Source of the DNA: Isoetes taiwanensis
Taxonomy: Eukaryota > Streptophyta > Lycopodiopsida > Isoetales > Isoetaceae
Length of the DNA: 64,000 nt
NCBI GenBank assembly: GCA_021234155.1
Contig: JAJEKV010000034.1
Span: 2,418,001 to 2,482,000 of the forward strand
Direction of reading: 5' to 3'
Positions 11,601-22,257 of the stretch are shown piece by piece (position 1 is the stretch's first letter; every line of letters starts with the position of its first letter). The position numbers were made by a program, and so were the translations under genes. The notes beneath the pieces are model-generated. The model did no database searches and was not told the origin of the DNA. It saw only the letters and a list, made by a program, of their open reading frames with translations.

Positions 11601-12048
11601 AATTATCTGACCCAAGACACTCTGGACTGTTTCATGACTAAACTAGGTATCTATCGAATTAAAAACTTGCCAAAAATAGAAAGGCAAACAACTTACGAGG
11701 AGTACGACCGCCTGCATTTTTCCCATTTTGCCTAAAACTAGGATCTAATATGGGAATGCTCCTTGTAACACTTCCATCCAAGATTTCCTGAGCTGATGGA
11801 CGATGGTATGCTTCTATTCTCTTCCTAGTCATAATCTTCTTCTTCTTAATTAGCTTCTTTTTCTGCAAGATATGCCGTTTTGGAGCGGGAGATGATACTT
11901 CATTCTCAAGACTCTCATCGTCTCCATCTTCACTGTCTGCACCTTCCCTCATTTGAAAATCTTCATCTTCAGTGTCTTGTTCCGAGCCTGAAGAATCCAT
12001 ACCCATTCCATCTTCTGAATCCATTTCGTGCATCTTCAATAGCCTCAC
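5625..12048 (-). CDS. CACTA TnpA-like protein, Transposase_24 (Ptta/En/Spm) family, 15 exons
   Basis: A consistent model of 15 exons with GT-AG borders and unbroken phase gives about 687 residues: 12048-11697, 11505-11452, 10025-9933, 9268-9176, 7916-7639, 7492-7289, 7215-7123, 7040-6921, 6828-6607, 6542-6498, 6422-6378, 6303-6259, 6188-6144, 6076-6011, 5933-5625. Exon 1 is acidic then basic ([15 protein letters not shown]). Exons 5-7 (residues about 198-389) look like the Transposase_24 core, with [16 protein letters not shown] and [14 protein letters not shown], then the [16 protein letters not shown] segment. Exons 8-9 end in a charged coiled-coil-like stretch. The last exon has the family's C-terminal pattern ([12 protein letters not shown]...VIIWPL). 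Likely role is binding the subterminal repeats. The start may instead be an internal ATG a few codons later. No inactivating change was found. Confidence 0.85.
6144..6542 (-). repeat. Four tandem 45-nt microexons
   Basis: Exons 10-13 of the TnpA-like gene are each exactly 45 nt and encode a 15-residue repeat of the form A/V-x-G/R-K-x-x-x-K/R-E-A/T-S-V/I-G-S-Q. Each is separated by about 70-75 nt introns and bounded by AG and GT. All are phase 0, so any can be skipped or added without changing frame. Confidence 0.9.
8396..8437. repeat. Three tandem copies of GAACCATTGGAATT
   Basis: A short 14-base tandem repeat inside a long intron of the TnpA-like gene. The rest of 7920-9170 shows no further exon that I can support. 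Confidence 0.6.
9109..10025 (-). repeat. Tandem duplication of a 93-nt exon with its flanking intron
   Basis: Exon 3 (9933-10025) and exon 4 (9176-9268) are both 93 nt and about 85 percent alike. Both encode a GNINL...SRLEPP.SVV...GAAEYQQ repeat. The downstream intron is duplicated too: CATCCTCACTCAAATATG occurs at about 9109 and 9795, and the AACAAATACTGACCTTG border is in both. Confidence 0.85.
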
Positions 12049-13434
12049 CTTCTCGGCACTTTCTCAGGTCGAGAGAGCTCAGGATCAAAGGATCGAGATC
12101 AAGAATCGTGAAGCATTGGGTTCGCGGGTACGATTTTCCCTCTCTTTTTTTTTCATCATTTTCATTTCCTTTGGTTTTTCTATAACGAATGTTCTAGTTA
12201 CAATCATTTTCATTTCCTTTGGTTTTTCTTTGGTTTTTCTATAACAAATGTTCTAGTTACAATAAAGGATTACAAGTATTCCATTCTTGATTTTATTGTT
12301 ATCATATTTGTTATGAGTAATGGTCCATAAATAATTGCTACTTATTACTAATTTGAAAATAACTTGATGTGAACTTAAAGCCACTTATAAAACCTCTTCA
12401 CATGTGTAATGGATTTTGTAACCATCCACAACTTTTAAAAAATATATCTAAAAAAAAATTAAAGAAATTTATCGCGGCGGCCTTGGCCGCCGCGAACATT
12501 TCTCTTCTTAGGGCTTTCAAAATCCCCTCATGGTAATATTTCAATAATCAAGAACTATGGAACAATTAAATATGGATAGCCTGGTGTTAAATCCAGGGCG
12601 GATATATGGGGCACGTCTTTACCTTGAACGGAGTCATATAGTGTAATTATTTTACATTATGTAGATATAAGTCTAGGTAAAAACGTATCGAGCAAAAAGA
12701 AGAAGAAGAAATACTCTTTGATTGCTTTCTTCAGATCAAATAATTGCGTCTACTTAGAATGAGCAATATAATGCTTTGATTTGGGTTGCGCAAGATATGG
12801 CTTTGAGCATAAAGAAGAAAGCAAGGTCTCTATGGGTTATTTTCAAATCCAATGATTATTTTAAGTGGGGTTCATGAAATTTAAATGATAAGCATTTTGG
12901 ATTTTCAAGCTTATATTTGGTGGTAATATGATGATTGATCTTTTTAAGGCTTTTAAGGTACGTAATTTGAATAGTGGGTATGGAATGGTGTGAGATATGG
13001 AATTAATAGTGGGTATTTATTACCATTGCCAAGAGCAGATCACAAAAATACCTAATATTTGTCAGACTTCTCTGCAACAGATAAAGCTTGTGCTGCTTCT
13101 GTGCTCCAGCGACGGCGGTGCAATGTGCCATAGCCAACAAGCTACTCCGGCGGCATAGCAACAACAAGACGCCTGCTTGCTTGTCAAGTCAGTCTTTTTT
13201 TTTTCTCTTTTTTCCTTTATTTTTTTTAAAGCTCGATTTTTTCCTAAGAAAGGTACATGTCAGTTTTAGGGAAAAGCATCAATCAAGAATATTCTAAAAT
13301 CATATTTGTAGGAGAATTATATATATGTTAGAAAAGATGCACTTGCTTAAATTTCCCTTTAGTGTGCAAAAATTGAAACATATAATGCATGTAATGCTAT
13401 TTACCTATTACTTTTATATAGGAAATTCATCTCT
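12049..13434. promoter_or_regulatory. Shared intergenic region of the two divergent CACTA genes
   Basis: 1.4 kb separates the two start codons. It is AT-rich apart from a GC-only palindrome at 12472-12495 and a CT-rich stretch near 13190-13240. Part may be 5' untranslated sequence: an acceptor-like TATATAG precedes the plus-strand ATG at 13435, suggesting an upstream non-coding exon. No clear TATA box can be chosen. Confidence 0.5.
12472..12495. other. 24-bp perfect GC palindrome in the CACTA centre
   Basis: Arms TCGCGGCGGCC and GGCCGCCGCGA flank a central TT; apart from the outermost T/A pair and the centre it is all G and C, embedded in strongly AT-rich DNA between the divergent genes. Confidence 0.9.
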
Positions 13435-16400
13435 ATGGATCATGTTGATGATCCTAAAACGTTTGAAGAATTGAAGCGCCAAGCCATAAAAGATGGAGTT
13501 TCAGCTGTGGAGTGCCCATGTACAAAATGCAACGGAAATAAATTGAAGTCACTTGATGACATTCATCGTCATCTCAAATGTAATGGTTGGAGTCAACAAT
13601 TAAAAGAGGTGAGAGAACCTTCAAATTTCCATATTTATCTTTTAGCACGTGTCTAGTTTAAAATTACAACCATTGCAGGACACTAGATGTAAAGATACAA
13701 TATCTCAAACAATTCAGGACACCTTCATGGTAATTGATAACGATTATGAAAGTCACGTACCTTTGGAAGGTGCTAGGGATAATTTTCCAAGTAGAAATGT
13801 AACTGAAAGTCCACTTGTTGATGAAGATCAGATAACAGATGGAGATCAGATAACAGATGGAGATCAGATAACAGATGAAGATCCATTATGTGATAACACT
13901 AGCGACCCATTAAAGCCATTATATGATGGAAGTTCATTGAACATGTTATCTGCCATACTTCTGATTCTTGATCTGAAGACTATGCATGGATGGTCAAATT
14001 CTAGCCTTGATGATCTTCTAAAAGTTTTGGGAGGACAGTTGTTACCCAAAGGAAACTTATTGCCACGATCATCTTATTATGCACAAAAATTGATGAAGGA
14101 TCTTGGTCTGGAGTATGAATCTATCCATGCTTGCCCAAATGATTGTATTCTGTATAGAGGGGAGTATGCTAATCTTGAGTCTTGCCCTAATGAAAAATGC
14201 CAAGAAAGCCGATGGGGCAAAAAAGGCAAACCTAGTGCACGTAAAGTTGTGCGTTACTTCCCTGTCATACCTCGACTACTGAAATTATATGAATGTCCAT
14301 CAATGGCAAGACACATGACATGGCATGCTAACAATGTAAGTAAAGATGGCATTTGCAGGTATGTCTCTGATTCACCAGCGTGGCAGCACATCAACAACAT
14401 GTGGCCTGACTTTGTTGAAGACCCCCGCAACATTAGGTTTGGTTTGGCATTTGATGGCGTAAGCCCGTTTAGTGAGATGCGATCTAACTGGAGTACTTGG
14501 CCTGTTATGTTGGTAAATTACAATATTGAACCATGGTTAGCTACAAAGCTGCATTTTATTATGTTGATATTGTTGATTCCTGGACCACAGCAAGTACCTT
14601 CTGCAAAAATTGATGTTTACATGAGTCTTATTGTGGAAGAGTTCCATAAGCTTTGGGAAGGAGTAAAAGCATTTGACTCCAGCAAGCCTATTTTGGAGAG
14701 GGAATTCACCTTGCGTTCAATGATCATGTGGACTATACATGACTTTCCTGCATATGGTTTGTTGGCAGGATGTGTAACCCATGGATATCGAGCATGTCCC
14801 CACTGTGGACCTGATATTCATGTTCGCAAGTCTAGCAGTCTTAGAAAATTTATTTATGCAGGCCATCGCCGATATCTCCCCATTGATCACAATTTTCGGA
14901 GAATGAAAGTATTTGATGGGAAAATTGAATTTGGAACAGCCCCAAATCTTGTGGAACCTACTGATATACAAAATTGGATAATGGAAAAGGAAGAATGGGA
15001 GAGAAAGACGTTGTCTCGAAAAGAATTGAAACAAAAAAAGAAACTTGATGATGCAGATGATGATCCAGTGAAAAGGACGGGGTGGAAACGCCTTTCTATA
15101 TTTTATGAGCTTCCATATTGGGAGGTATGTCATGCTTGCATATGTATATATATACTTAGTAACTTTTGTCATTACGTGTACTTATCTTATTTCATATTAC
15201 ATATTACAGCATCTTCTTATCCGTAACACACTAGATGTGATGCACGTGGAGAAAAATGTTGCAGAAAATATAGTTAAAACAATACTTGGAGATGCTGACA
15301 AGGACAATGAAAAGGTACGAGAGGACATGAGAGAGATTGGAATTCGTGAGTCCCTCTGGTCTCAATCACAAAAGCGGTAAAGTTATTTTACCTCATGCTC
15401 CAGTATGTTCTTACAAAAAAGAAAAAAAAAAGCTTTCTTTCTTTGTTATACAAAGTGTGAAACCTCCGCTGGGATTGTCCTCTAACTTCAAAAAATGTGT
15501 TGCAAATGGAAAGCTCAAATCGATGAAATCACATGATTATCATATTCTTCTTCAGCAGTTCCTTCCTTTGGCTATACGTGATTGTCTAGGAGAAGGAGAA
15601 AGAATGTCAATATTAAGACTCAGTGCTTTGTTTAAGCAAATTCTTCGCAAAAAGAGATTCATTTGAGTGAGATGAGTAACTTGAAGAGCGAAGCTGTGAA
15701 TGTGTTATGCTTGCTTGAGAAGCATTTCCCGCCATCTTTTTTCACGATCATGACACATCTCATCATACATCTAGTAGAAGAGCTAGCTATTTGTGGGCTG
15801 TGGATCGCCACGATGGATGTATCCCATTGAGAGATTCTTAAAACATCTCAAGAAATATGTTCGCAACATGGCATATCCAGAGGGATCCATTGCTGAAGGA
15901 TATATAATTAATGAAGCAATGACTTTCACCACCATGAAGGAGGACAAAAATATTGAACTTTTAGGTGAATATGATGGTGTCTTGGAGCGTAACACATCTG
16001 AGGTTTTGGAAGGCAAAGGAACTTTGATAAAGTTGGATGTATCATTGCGACAACAAGCACATGAATGCATTCTAGCAAATTCAACCATCATCAACACATG
16101 GAGATTGTAAGTATTCAGTTTTATGATTTAGATTGATGTGCTTTAATGACAAAGTTAACTTTCAATATGTTAATAACAGAAAATACGACCAATCACAACA
16201 TGGTGTCTTTTCTGGGCGCAAGCGACCGAGGGAGCAGGTTATGAACTTTCCAGAGTGGCTTAAAATGGAAGTCCAACGTATGGTTCAAAATAAGGAGCAA
16301 GTAGATCCATTGTTGCTTGACCTTGCTTTTGGAGTTGAAGAATATGCTACAAGTTATAAAAGCATGTGGGCATATGGTTGGCATTTACGAGTGCAAGACT

Positions 16401-16965
16401 TAGACGCAAAGCAAGTGACACAAGATTCAGGCATTTCTGCAATATTTCAATCTACGAGCCGTAGTAGTGCTAAAGACAAGCGTCCAATTGAAGCTGACAT
16501 AGAATATTTTGGCAAAATTCAACAGATTTTACAGGTTCTATTAGTACTTGTAAATATATTATTAATACTATAGTACATTTAACACTAATTCTTTTTTCGT
16601 GGTTTTGTAGGTCTGTCTTGGTTCATCGCATGTGGTGCTTTTGCAATGCCATTGGTATAGGCCTGATATTATTGGACAACGAGCATCTACAAAATTTGAC
16701 AAGTATGGCTTTCAACTGGTGGACACTACAAAAGCTGCATATAAATCTAATTCAAGTTCTCAACCCTTTGTCTTTCCAGAACATGTCCAACAGGTAAAAC
16801 TGCAATTATAGTTTCTTACTTGCAATAATTTTTTTGTGAAATCGTCTGGTTAATATGCAGGTTTTTTATTTTGATGATCCACATAACGTAGGTTGGTCTA
16901 TTGTGCTCCGAAACCCATCTCGTAGATGGGCTAGTACTTACGATGAAAGTGAAAAAGTAACTTGA
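13435..16965 (+). pseudogene. CACTA transposase (TnpD-like, Transposase_21) with three frameshifts
   Basis: Exons 13435-13608, 13679-15124, 15210-16106, 16180-16534, 16611-16793 and 16861-16965 join in phase. Exon 1 is a Transposase-associated domain with paired CxxC (CPCTKC) and an HRHLKCNGW end. Exon 2 carries the Transposase_21 catalytic core: AFDGVSPF near 14450, the STWPVMLVNYN and LLIPGPQQ motifs followed by KIDVY, and WTIHDFPAYG. Exon 3 has LDVMHVEKN, then a DUF4218-like part with YPEGSIAEGYI. The last exons resemble DUF4216 (YFDDPHNVGWSIVL). The frame breaks near 15365-15378, near 15650-15662 and near 15790-15802, each a one- or two-base shift with homology continuing on the other side. 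So it is inactive, or the assembly has indel errors. Confidence 0.85.
13824..13883 (+). repeat. 18-bp tandem repeat inside transposase exon 2
   Basis: Three copies of an 18-base unit encode DQITDG, DQITDG and DQITDE in frame, in the acidic linker between the N-terminal domain and the catalytic core. Confidence 0.85.
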
Positions 16966-17229
16966 TGACATCGTGTATTTCGTAAATCTTGTAATATATC
17001 TCTCTTTCATTTTTGTAGTTCAAAGGACATCACAAGTGGAATTTAATTCAATTTTACGTTTCTGACATTGTAATATGATAATGTATGATCTTACAAAATT
17101 AAATAAGAAACAAAGTGAAGTTTCTATTGCTTTTAGTATGCTTCTACTTTTTCACTATAGCAATATTATAACACAATGAATGAGGAGTTTTATAGTTACA
17201 CTTAAATCAAAGATATAGATAGTTGCCTG

Positions 17230-17680
17230 TACACTTTAATGGCAAATAGAAGTCACTTATACAAGTGTCATTTGTTCATCTGCAAATGGCACCAACAAGC
17301 AGCACTAACATGTCACTTATTAGTTTGCCATTTACGTCGCTCAAAATGGCAAAACATTGCCCACACTTAGATGGCACATTCAAGTCACTTAGACATGTGA
17401 CGTTTTTTGCAACGCAAATGGCACATATAGGCAGCACTTATGGGGCACTTACATGACACTTATTAGTTTGCCATTTATGTAGGTTGAAATGGCAAAATAT
17501 CGACCACACTTAAATGGCACATGCAACACACTAATCTATGTGCCATTTATAAGGCAAACAAATGGCAACATAACTGTCACTTAAATGGCACATACTTGTC
17601 ACGTTTTGTTATGTGCCAATTACAATGATACAAATGGCAAATTCATGAAATTGTGCCATTTCTTCGTGCCATTTATGCAC
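17230..17680. repeat. Right subterminal repeat array of the CACTA
   Basis: Many copies of AAATGGCA and TGCCATTT, mainly in the orientation opposite to the left array, ending 15 bases before the terminal inverted repeat. Confidence 0.85.
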
Positions 17681-17801
17681 ATTTTTGTAGTAGTGTTTAG
17701 CCTTCATCCTGTGACCTTCGTCCTCGATCCTAGTTTGTTAAGGAAGTCCTTTGGTATTCGGGCGCTTTGTTGGTTTCATGCGAGTCGCAGTGCAAGAATA
17801 T

Positions 17802-18228
17802 CGTCGATTCGCGCAGCGAATCGGCATTCTTGCTCAAGACGAGCATGCATGCATTGCATGCGTCGCATGCATGCATCGCATGCGTTTTGGGCCGTTCGTC
17901 AGGTTGGGCGTTTGCTACTTATTGCAGAGTTCTTCATCGACGTTTCATCGGCGCTTCCTCTTCTCGCGTGATACCTTATTCTCTTTGAACCCACCCTCCC
18001 CCTTCTTTGTTTACTATATTTTGTACAAGTTCTGTTTATCATGTTTTTCCACCCAGTGGGTGATGCTTTTTTTCCACCCACTGGGTGATGCTATTCTTTG
18101 GTATGTTTCTCGTTTGTTGTTGGTGATGTGCAGGTACAGGTTGGCGAGCGCCATCCGTTTTGACTTCTCCATGCGCGGGTTTTTGTGGGCGCTTTGTTGG
18201 TTTCATGCGAGTCGCAGTGCAAGAATAT
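17802..18228. repeat. Tandem unit Q-Y number 2
   Basis: Begins with the same CGTCGATTCGCGC sequence as 4740 and ends with the same 48-base segment (GGCGCTTTGTTGG to AAGAATAT) that ends unit 1, then joins block P copy 2. It contains an internal short repeat of CCACCCA.TGGGTGATGCT at about 18049-18091. Confidence 0.75.
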
Positions 18229-18313
18229 ATTACATATAAACTTCATCGACTTTGATGCTAATCGCTGAAGGCATGTCCTTGCAGATATTGTCACTTACAA
18301 ATAAAATTAATGT

Positions 18314-18826
18314 TTACCTTTGAAGCACCAAGAAAACACATATGTGCAGCTCCTCCATGAGATTCTTGTGAGAATCATGATGTCCAGATGTTCCGGATCT
18401 GACTAACATGGTTGCAAATGAATATACAGCACTGGTTATGAGCCTGTAAATCAATGATATATCAAAATTTTGCATTGTCATTGCTCGAAATGACAGGATA
18501 TGCATGTAGAAACATAAGGAAAAATTTAATCGACCAAAGGTGCTATTAAATACCTGTGTCCTCGGCAGAGATGAACATTCAGGAAAGACTCCTAGAAAGG
18601 CATGGTTGAACTGTAGAAGCATGGTGCCAAAACTCGCTCCTAGAAGCCCGAAACTCAATCTGGAAGTAAGAAAAGACCTTAATACCTTTAACAATCCCGC
18701 AGTAAGAAAAATGCTAGAATGCCATTTATGATCAATAGTTGAAATGTATTTTTTCTCTTTCAATGTCGCCACAGGCTCCTCAAGCACAACACCAGAGGAA
18801 GCAGACCAGTTGTAGGTGGGGCTCAT
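18314..18826 (-). CDS. Unrecognised hydrophobic ORF in block P, copy 2
   Basis: 170 open codons, homologous to 1147-1671 and missing four codons (for RYAC) from the middle. Function unknown. It could be a frame preserved only because the duplication is recent. Confidence 0.25.
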   Translation of the reverse strand: MSPTYNWSASSGVVLEEPVATLKEKKYISTIDHKWHSSIFLTAGLLKVLRSFLTSRLSFGLLGASFGTMLLQFNHAFLGVFPECSSLPRTQVFNSTFGRLNFSLCFYMHILSFRAMTMQNFDISLIYRLITSAVYSFATMLVRSGTSGHHDSHKNLMEELHICVFLVLQR

Positions 18827-19335
18827 GCCTCAGCTTTTCTGAACAGTTCAGATCTTTCATTTTCTGCAGTTGCTAGCATAAGTAAATGGATAGCAGCATG
18901 GGCACCCACTTTTGTATCAGCTGCGGATGAGGAGGAGTCATCCTGGAAATGGGCGCCTCCACCAAAGAGATTGAAAAACAGGGCACAGAAGCCATTCCAC
19001 TCAAAATCTCCAGAAAAAGCCCTGTTTCATTAAATGGGCAAAGGCACCTCAACCAGAAAAATGGTGCGGGTCACCTCAACCAAAGGCCTTACGATTCAGG
19101 GTTCCATACACTACTGGTTAAGAGCATTTTCTTTCCTTTCCATTCTGACATGGCAAGGGCGTGAATCCAGTAGCTCGAGTTCAAGTCTGGATAGAACCTG
19201 CTCTTTGAGGAAGCTTTACAAATCGAAGCTGTAATATTATAGTGGTTTCCAATATGCTGCGACAGAAGGTGGTTAGTTCAAGTCTGGATAGAACATGCTC
19301 TTTGAGGAAGCTTTACAAATCGGAGCTGTAATATT

Positions 19336-19643
19336 ATAGTGGTTTCCAATATGCTGCGACAGAAGGTGGTTGTGAAAGTAGACCGCCCTTTTCGCCAAGA
19401 ACGCCATAAGAGATATGTGAAGCGCATTATTGCACATGATGAGCAGAGCAGCTGCAGATTAGGTGATGAGGTAAGTTTTTTTTTTCCCCTGTTTAGATCT
19501 CTTCTTATTTCCATGTCTGGTTTTTCCTTATGTTCATGCAGGTCAGACTCGAACCTGTCGATCCATTATGTAAATGCAGACAATGGATTGTAACTGAAAT
19601 AGTAAAACGAACTGATCCTTCACGGTCTGACAAGAAGAGCTGA
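19336..19643 (+). pseudogene. Ribosomal protein S17-like gene copy lacking its first codons
   Basis: Two exons: 19336-19470, ending CRLGDE at GAG|GTAAG, and 19542-19643, starting VRLEPVDPLCK and ending RSDKKS-stop. Both read without interruption. The uS17 signatures are KVVVKVD, KRYVKR, AHDE and the LGDEVRLEP turn. The family binds 16S-type rRNA in the small ribosomal subunit; similarity in length and start to plant mitochondrial-type S17 is from general knowledge. The first six codons seen in the inverted copy (MKPVIG) are absent because of a deletion joining AATATT to ATAGTGG. An internal ATG at 19351 could still start a shorter product. Confidence 0.7.
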
Positions 19644-20525
19644 ATTGTAGACTGATGTTTGTATTATTTCTCTACACAGTATTTTGTGAATGTTGTGGCA
19701 TTCTTGAGTGTTGCTTGTAAACTGAAACAGAAAAAAATATGTCTTGTGCCTCTGGACTAAACAGGTACATATTGCAGCATTTTCAGGTGAGAGTGTCTCC
19801 AATTATGTAATTGATTTTTAAGGAAGTAAAAACAATTTGAGCTTCAAGCTAGAACCCCTACAGATATGTCAGCTATATGCAGAGGATTACTTGCTCTTAC
19901 ACAGAGACAAATTTGATATATATGCAATGATCTCTAGTTCCGGGTAAAGATTGAAGTCGATGCAAGATACCTTTCCATTTCATCATTGTCATCTCCATTT
20001 CCTTGACAGGATAAGCCAGTGTTCTAACATTTATCAATTACATGTTCATAACTTTAGAGCTGATTTCCTGACATCTTACCCATCCTTCCAACATCATCTA
20101 ATTGTTTAGCAGGGCAAGAAGTTAACCCAATGCTTCCAGTACTATGATGACATGACTGAAGCATGTGTTAAGCCTACCCATAGCCATTTCAAAGTCTCCG
20201 AATGCTTACTACATTGCGGGTACTTGATGCTATAACCCGATGCTATAACCACCAACATGTGCAACATAAGCGCATTGCGCAGTGGAATCAATACGGAATG
20301 GCGATGTTGTACTGCTTATACTCAAAATGCTCAAGCATTATCCTAGCACATTCGCCAAGTAGAACTTCAGTAAGAAAAGAAGGTTGCTGTTGGATGAAGT
20401 AGTCCGAAAGTGCTTGGATAAATTACAGCATCTCCAATCTTCTTTAATGTACAAGCAACACTCAAGAATGCCACAACATTCACAAAATACTGTGTAGAGA
20501 AATAATACAAACATCAGTCTACAAT

Positions 20526-20878
20526 TCAGCTCTTCTTGTCAGACTGTGAAGGATCAGTTCGTTTTACTATTTCAGTTACAATCCATTGTCTTACAATCCA
20601 TTGTCTGCATTTACATAATGCATTTACATAATGGATCGACAGGTTCGAGTCTGACCTGCATGAACAGAAGGAAAAACCAGACATGGAAATAAGAAGAGAT
20701 CTAAACAGGGGAAAAAAAAACTTACCTCATCACCTAATCTGCAGCTGCTCTGCTCATCATGTGCAATAATGCGCTTCACATATCTCTTATGGCGTTCTTG
20801 GCGAAAAGGGCGGTCTACTTTCACAACCACCTTCTGTCGCAGCATATTGGAAACCACTATTCCGATAACAGGTTTCAT
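20526..20878 (-). pseudogene. Ribosomal protein S17-like gene, full N-terminus, exon 2 broken
   Basis: Exon 1 (20878-20726) is a complete 51-codon start MKPVIGIVVSNM...CRLGDE with a GT donor. Exon 2 starts at 20655 after CAG and encodes VRLEPVDPLCKC, but then two tandem microduplications (about 15 and 13 bases, around 20580-20630) shift the frame and create a stop. The original stop lies at 20526-20528. The ATG is only 106 bases downstream of the ELIP-like stop on the same strand. It is the mirror image of 19336-19643; together the two arms hold all parts of one intact gene. Confidence 0.7.
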
Positions 20879-20983
20879 TCTATCTTAAGATTTATCTTGT
20901 ATGATTCAGGGTTTAGGGTTTTAGCGTGCTTGGTCAAAAGTCCGACTATGAGAAATATTACAGCTCCGATTTGTAAAGCTTCC

Positions 20984-21781
20984 TCAAAGAGGAGGTTCTA
21001 TTGAGACATGACTAACTAGCCCTTCACCAGTGCTGCCTTCAACTGCTATGGCTGTCACAAATCCCAGCATGGCCAATCTTCCATTTATGGTCTCAGGAGC
21101 TGGGCCAGAAAATGCGAAGATGTCTCCGAACCCGGTGCTCGCCTGTTAAGAAAATCTTCCATTTAAGCTGAAATCTTTATTGTTGTAAAGCATAAAAACT
21201 TGAATGTCTTTCTTCATGATATGCATAGAAATAAAATGCAGACTTAAATTGTTTTTTTTTTCTGTTTGACATGGACAACAGGCACATTACTTATTAGTCT
21301 TTCTACTTGTTGGAGATACACACTAACTGTTCTTCATCATGATTCATGTGTGAATAACTACAGCAGAAATGGCTCGGTATAGATTTTGCACTGACAATGA
21401 AACACATATGTCACTATACGTGTATTCTAACTCTATATGGCTATGGCAAAGTCTTACCTTGGGCTGCGCTTTCGGAGTCTGAACTTGAGCTTCAGGATTT
21501 GAAATCTTTCCAGATGTAGGTGGAGACACTTTTGGTGCATTCTCTGCAGGACCATTCTGCAAAGTAGATAAAGGAAACATACATTAAAAAACATTTGTTA
21601 CCATCAGATATCCATCATATCATTCATTCATATAAGTCATGCAATAGCAGTGGAATTGAAGTTTTACCTCTGCCATGCATCTCACAATGGACCTAGATAG
21701 TGGCTCCCTGGGAGACAATCCATTGTTGCCGGCTGACTGGGAACCCAAAAGACTGGTGGCTCTGAGGGCAGTGGAAGCCAT
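20984..21781 (-). CDS. ELIP-like (early light-induced, LHC superfamily) protein, short form
   Basis: Three exons, 21781-21668, 21556-21458 and 21142-20984, join in phase to about 123 residues. Residues 1-36 look like a plastid transit peptide (MASTALRATSLLGSQ..., rich in Ser, Arg and Ala). Exon 2 is a Pro-rich linker. Exon 3 has the LHC helix I signature FAFSGPAPETINGRLAM with the chlorophyll-ligand Glu and Asn-Arg pair, then GFVTAIAVE. ELIPs normally have three helices and about 180-200 residues; here the frame ends with TGA soon after helix I, where S17 5' sequence begins. So it is either a truncated ELIP or a one-helix derivative. ELIPs sit in thylakoids and bind pigments under light stress. 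Confidence 0.65.
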
Positions 21782-22257
21782 TCTATGCTCAGTATTAGGT
21801 TAGAAATAACAGTAGTAAAGAATGTGAAGCTTGAGAAGGCATGTTAAGGAAAAAATGTAGATAATTTTATAGGAAGATGCAGAAGTATCGAGAAGAAGAG
21901 AGCAATACCGGCAGCCATGAAGCCACGTTTTGGGCGGACGCAGAGGCTGGCGTTGAAGCATAAAGTCACAGCGGCTTCCATTGTTCAAGAACGTGGCTTC
22001 TTAGTTACCTTTCCAACTTAAAGGTAGTAGGAGGGATATTGGGTTCCTGTACCTCTAGTCTTAGAGCAGTAAGGGAGCCTGCCCACAAACGGTTTACCAG
22101 TCGCTAAAATGGATCGTTGGAGGTCTTTCACAGATCAGAATCGGACCAAATTTGGTTCATTGGATGCCTTGGAAATGAGGCTTTCTAAAGACCCCAAAAC
22201 CGCCTACTGTGTTGCCTTAACATGAGAGTAATAAGGCCCTAAACGGAGCTCCTTTTT
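21782..22257. other. ELIP-like upstream region
   Basis: Presumed promoter and 5' untranslated sequence of the minus-strand ELIP-like gene. I see no ORF or repeat I can name. Confidence 0.3.

Larger units (their letters stand above)
5011..17695. mobile_element. Complete CACTA (En/Spm) DNA transposon
   Basis: Both ends carry the terminal inverted repeat CACTACTACAAAAAT (5011-5025 and inverted at 17681-17695), imperfect for a further 15 bases. The element is flanked by the 3-bp target duplication TTT (5008-5010 and 17696-17698), the size expected for CACTA transposases. Subterminal arrays of AAATGGCA/TGCCATTT lie inside both ends. Two divergent genes match the two-gene plan of the superfamily: a TnpA-like gene on the minus strand (5625-12048) and a TnpD-like transposase on the plus strand (13435-16965). 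The transposase is frameshifted three times, so this copy may not be autonomous, unless those are sequencing errors. It inserted into unit Q-Y 1. Confidence 0.95.
18228..20846. repeat. Duplicated block P, copy 2
   Basis: Copy of 1061-3667. It again contains the inverted S17 pair (19336-19643 plus, 20526-20878 minus) around a loop of about 0.9 kb. The S17 frames are better preserved than in copy 1. Between the arms I see only a PPR-like scrap (YSKCSS near 20310) and non-coding sequence. Confidence 0.8.

Noticed and set aside
13088-13297. Upstream coding exon of the TnpD-like transposase
   Set aside because: The frame MCCFCAPATA... has no similarity to transposase N-termini and a poor donor; the ATG at 13435 suits the associated domain.
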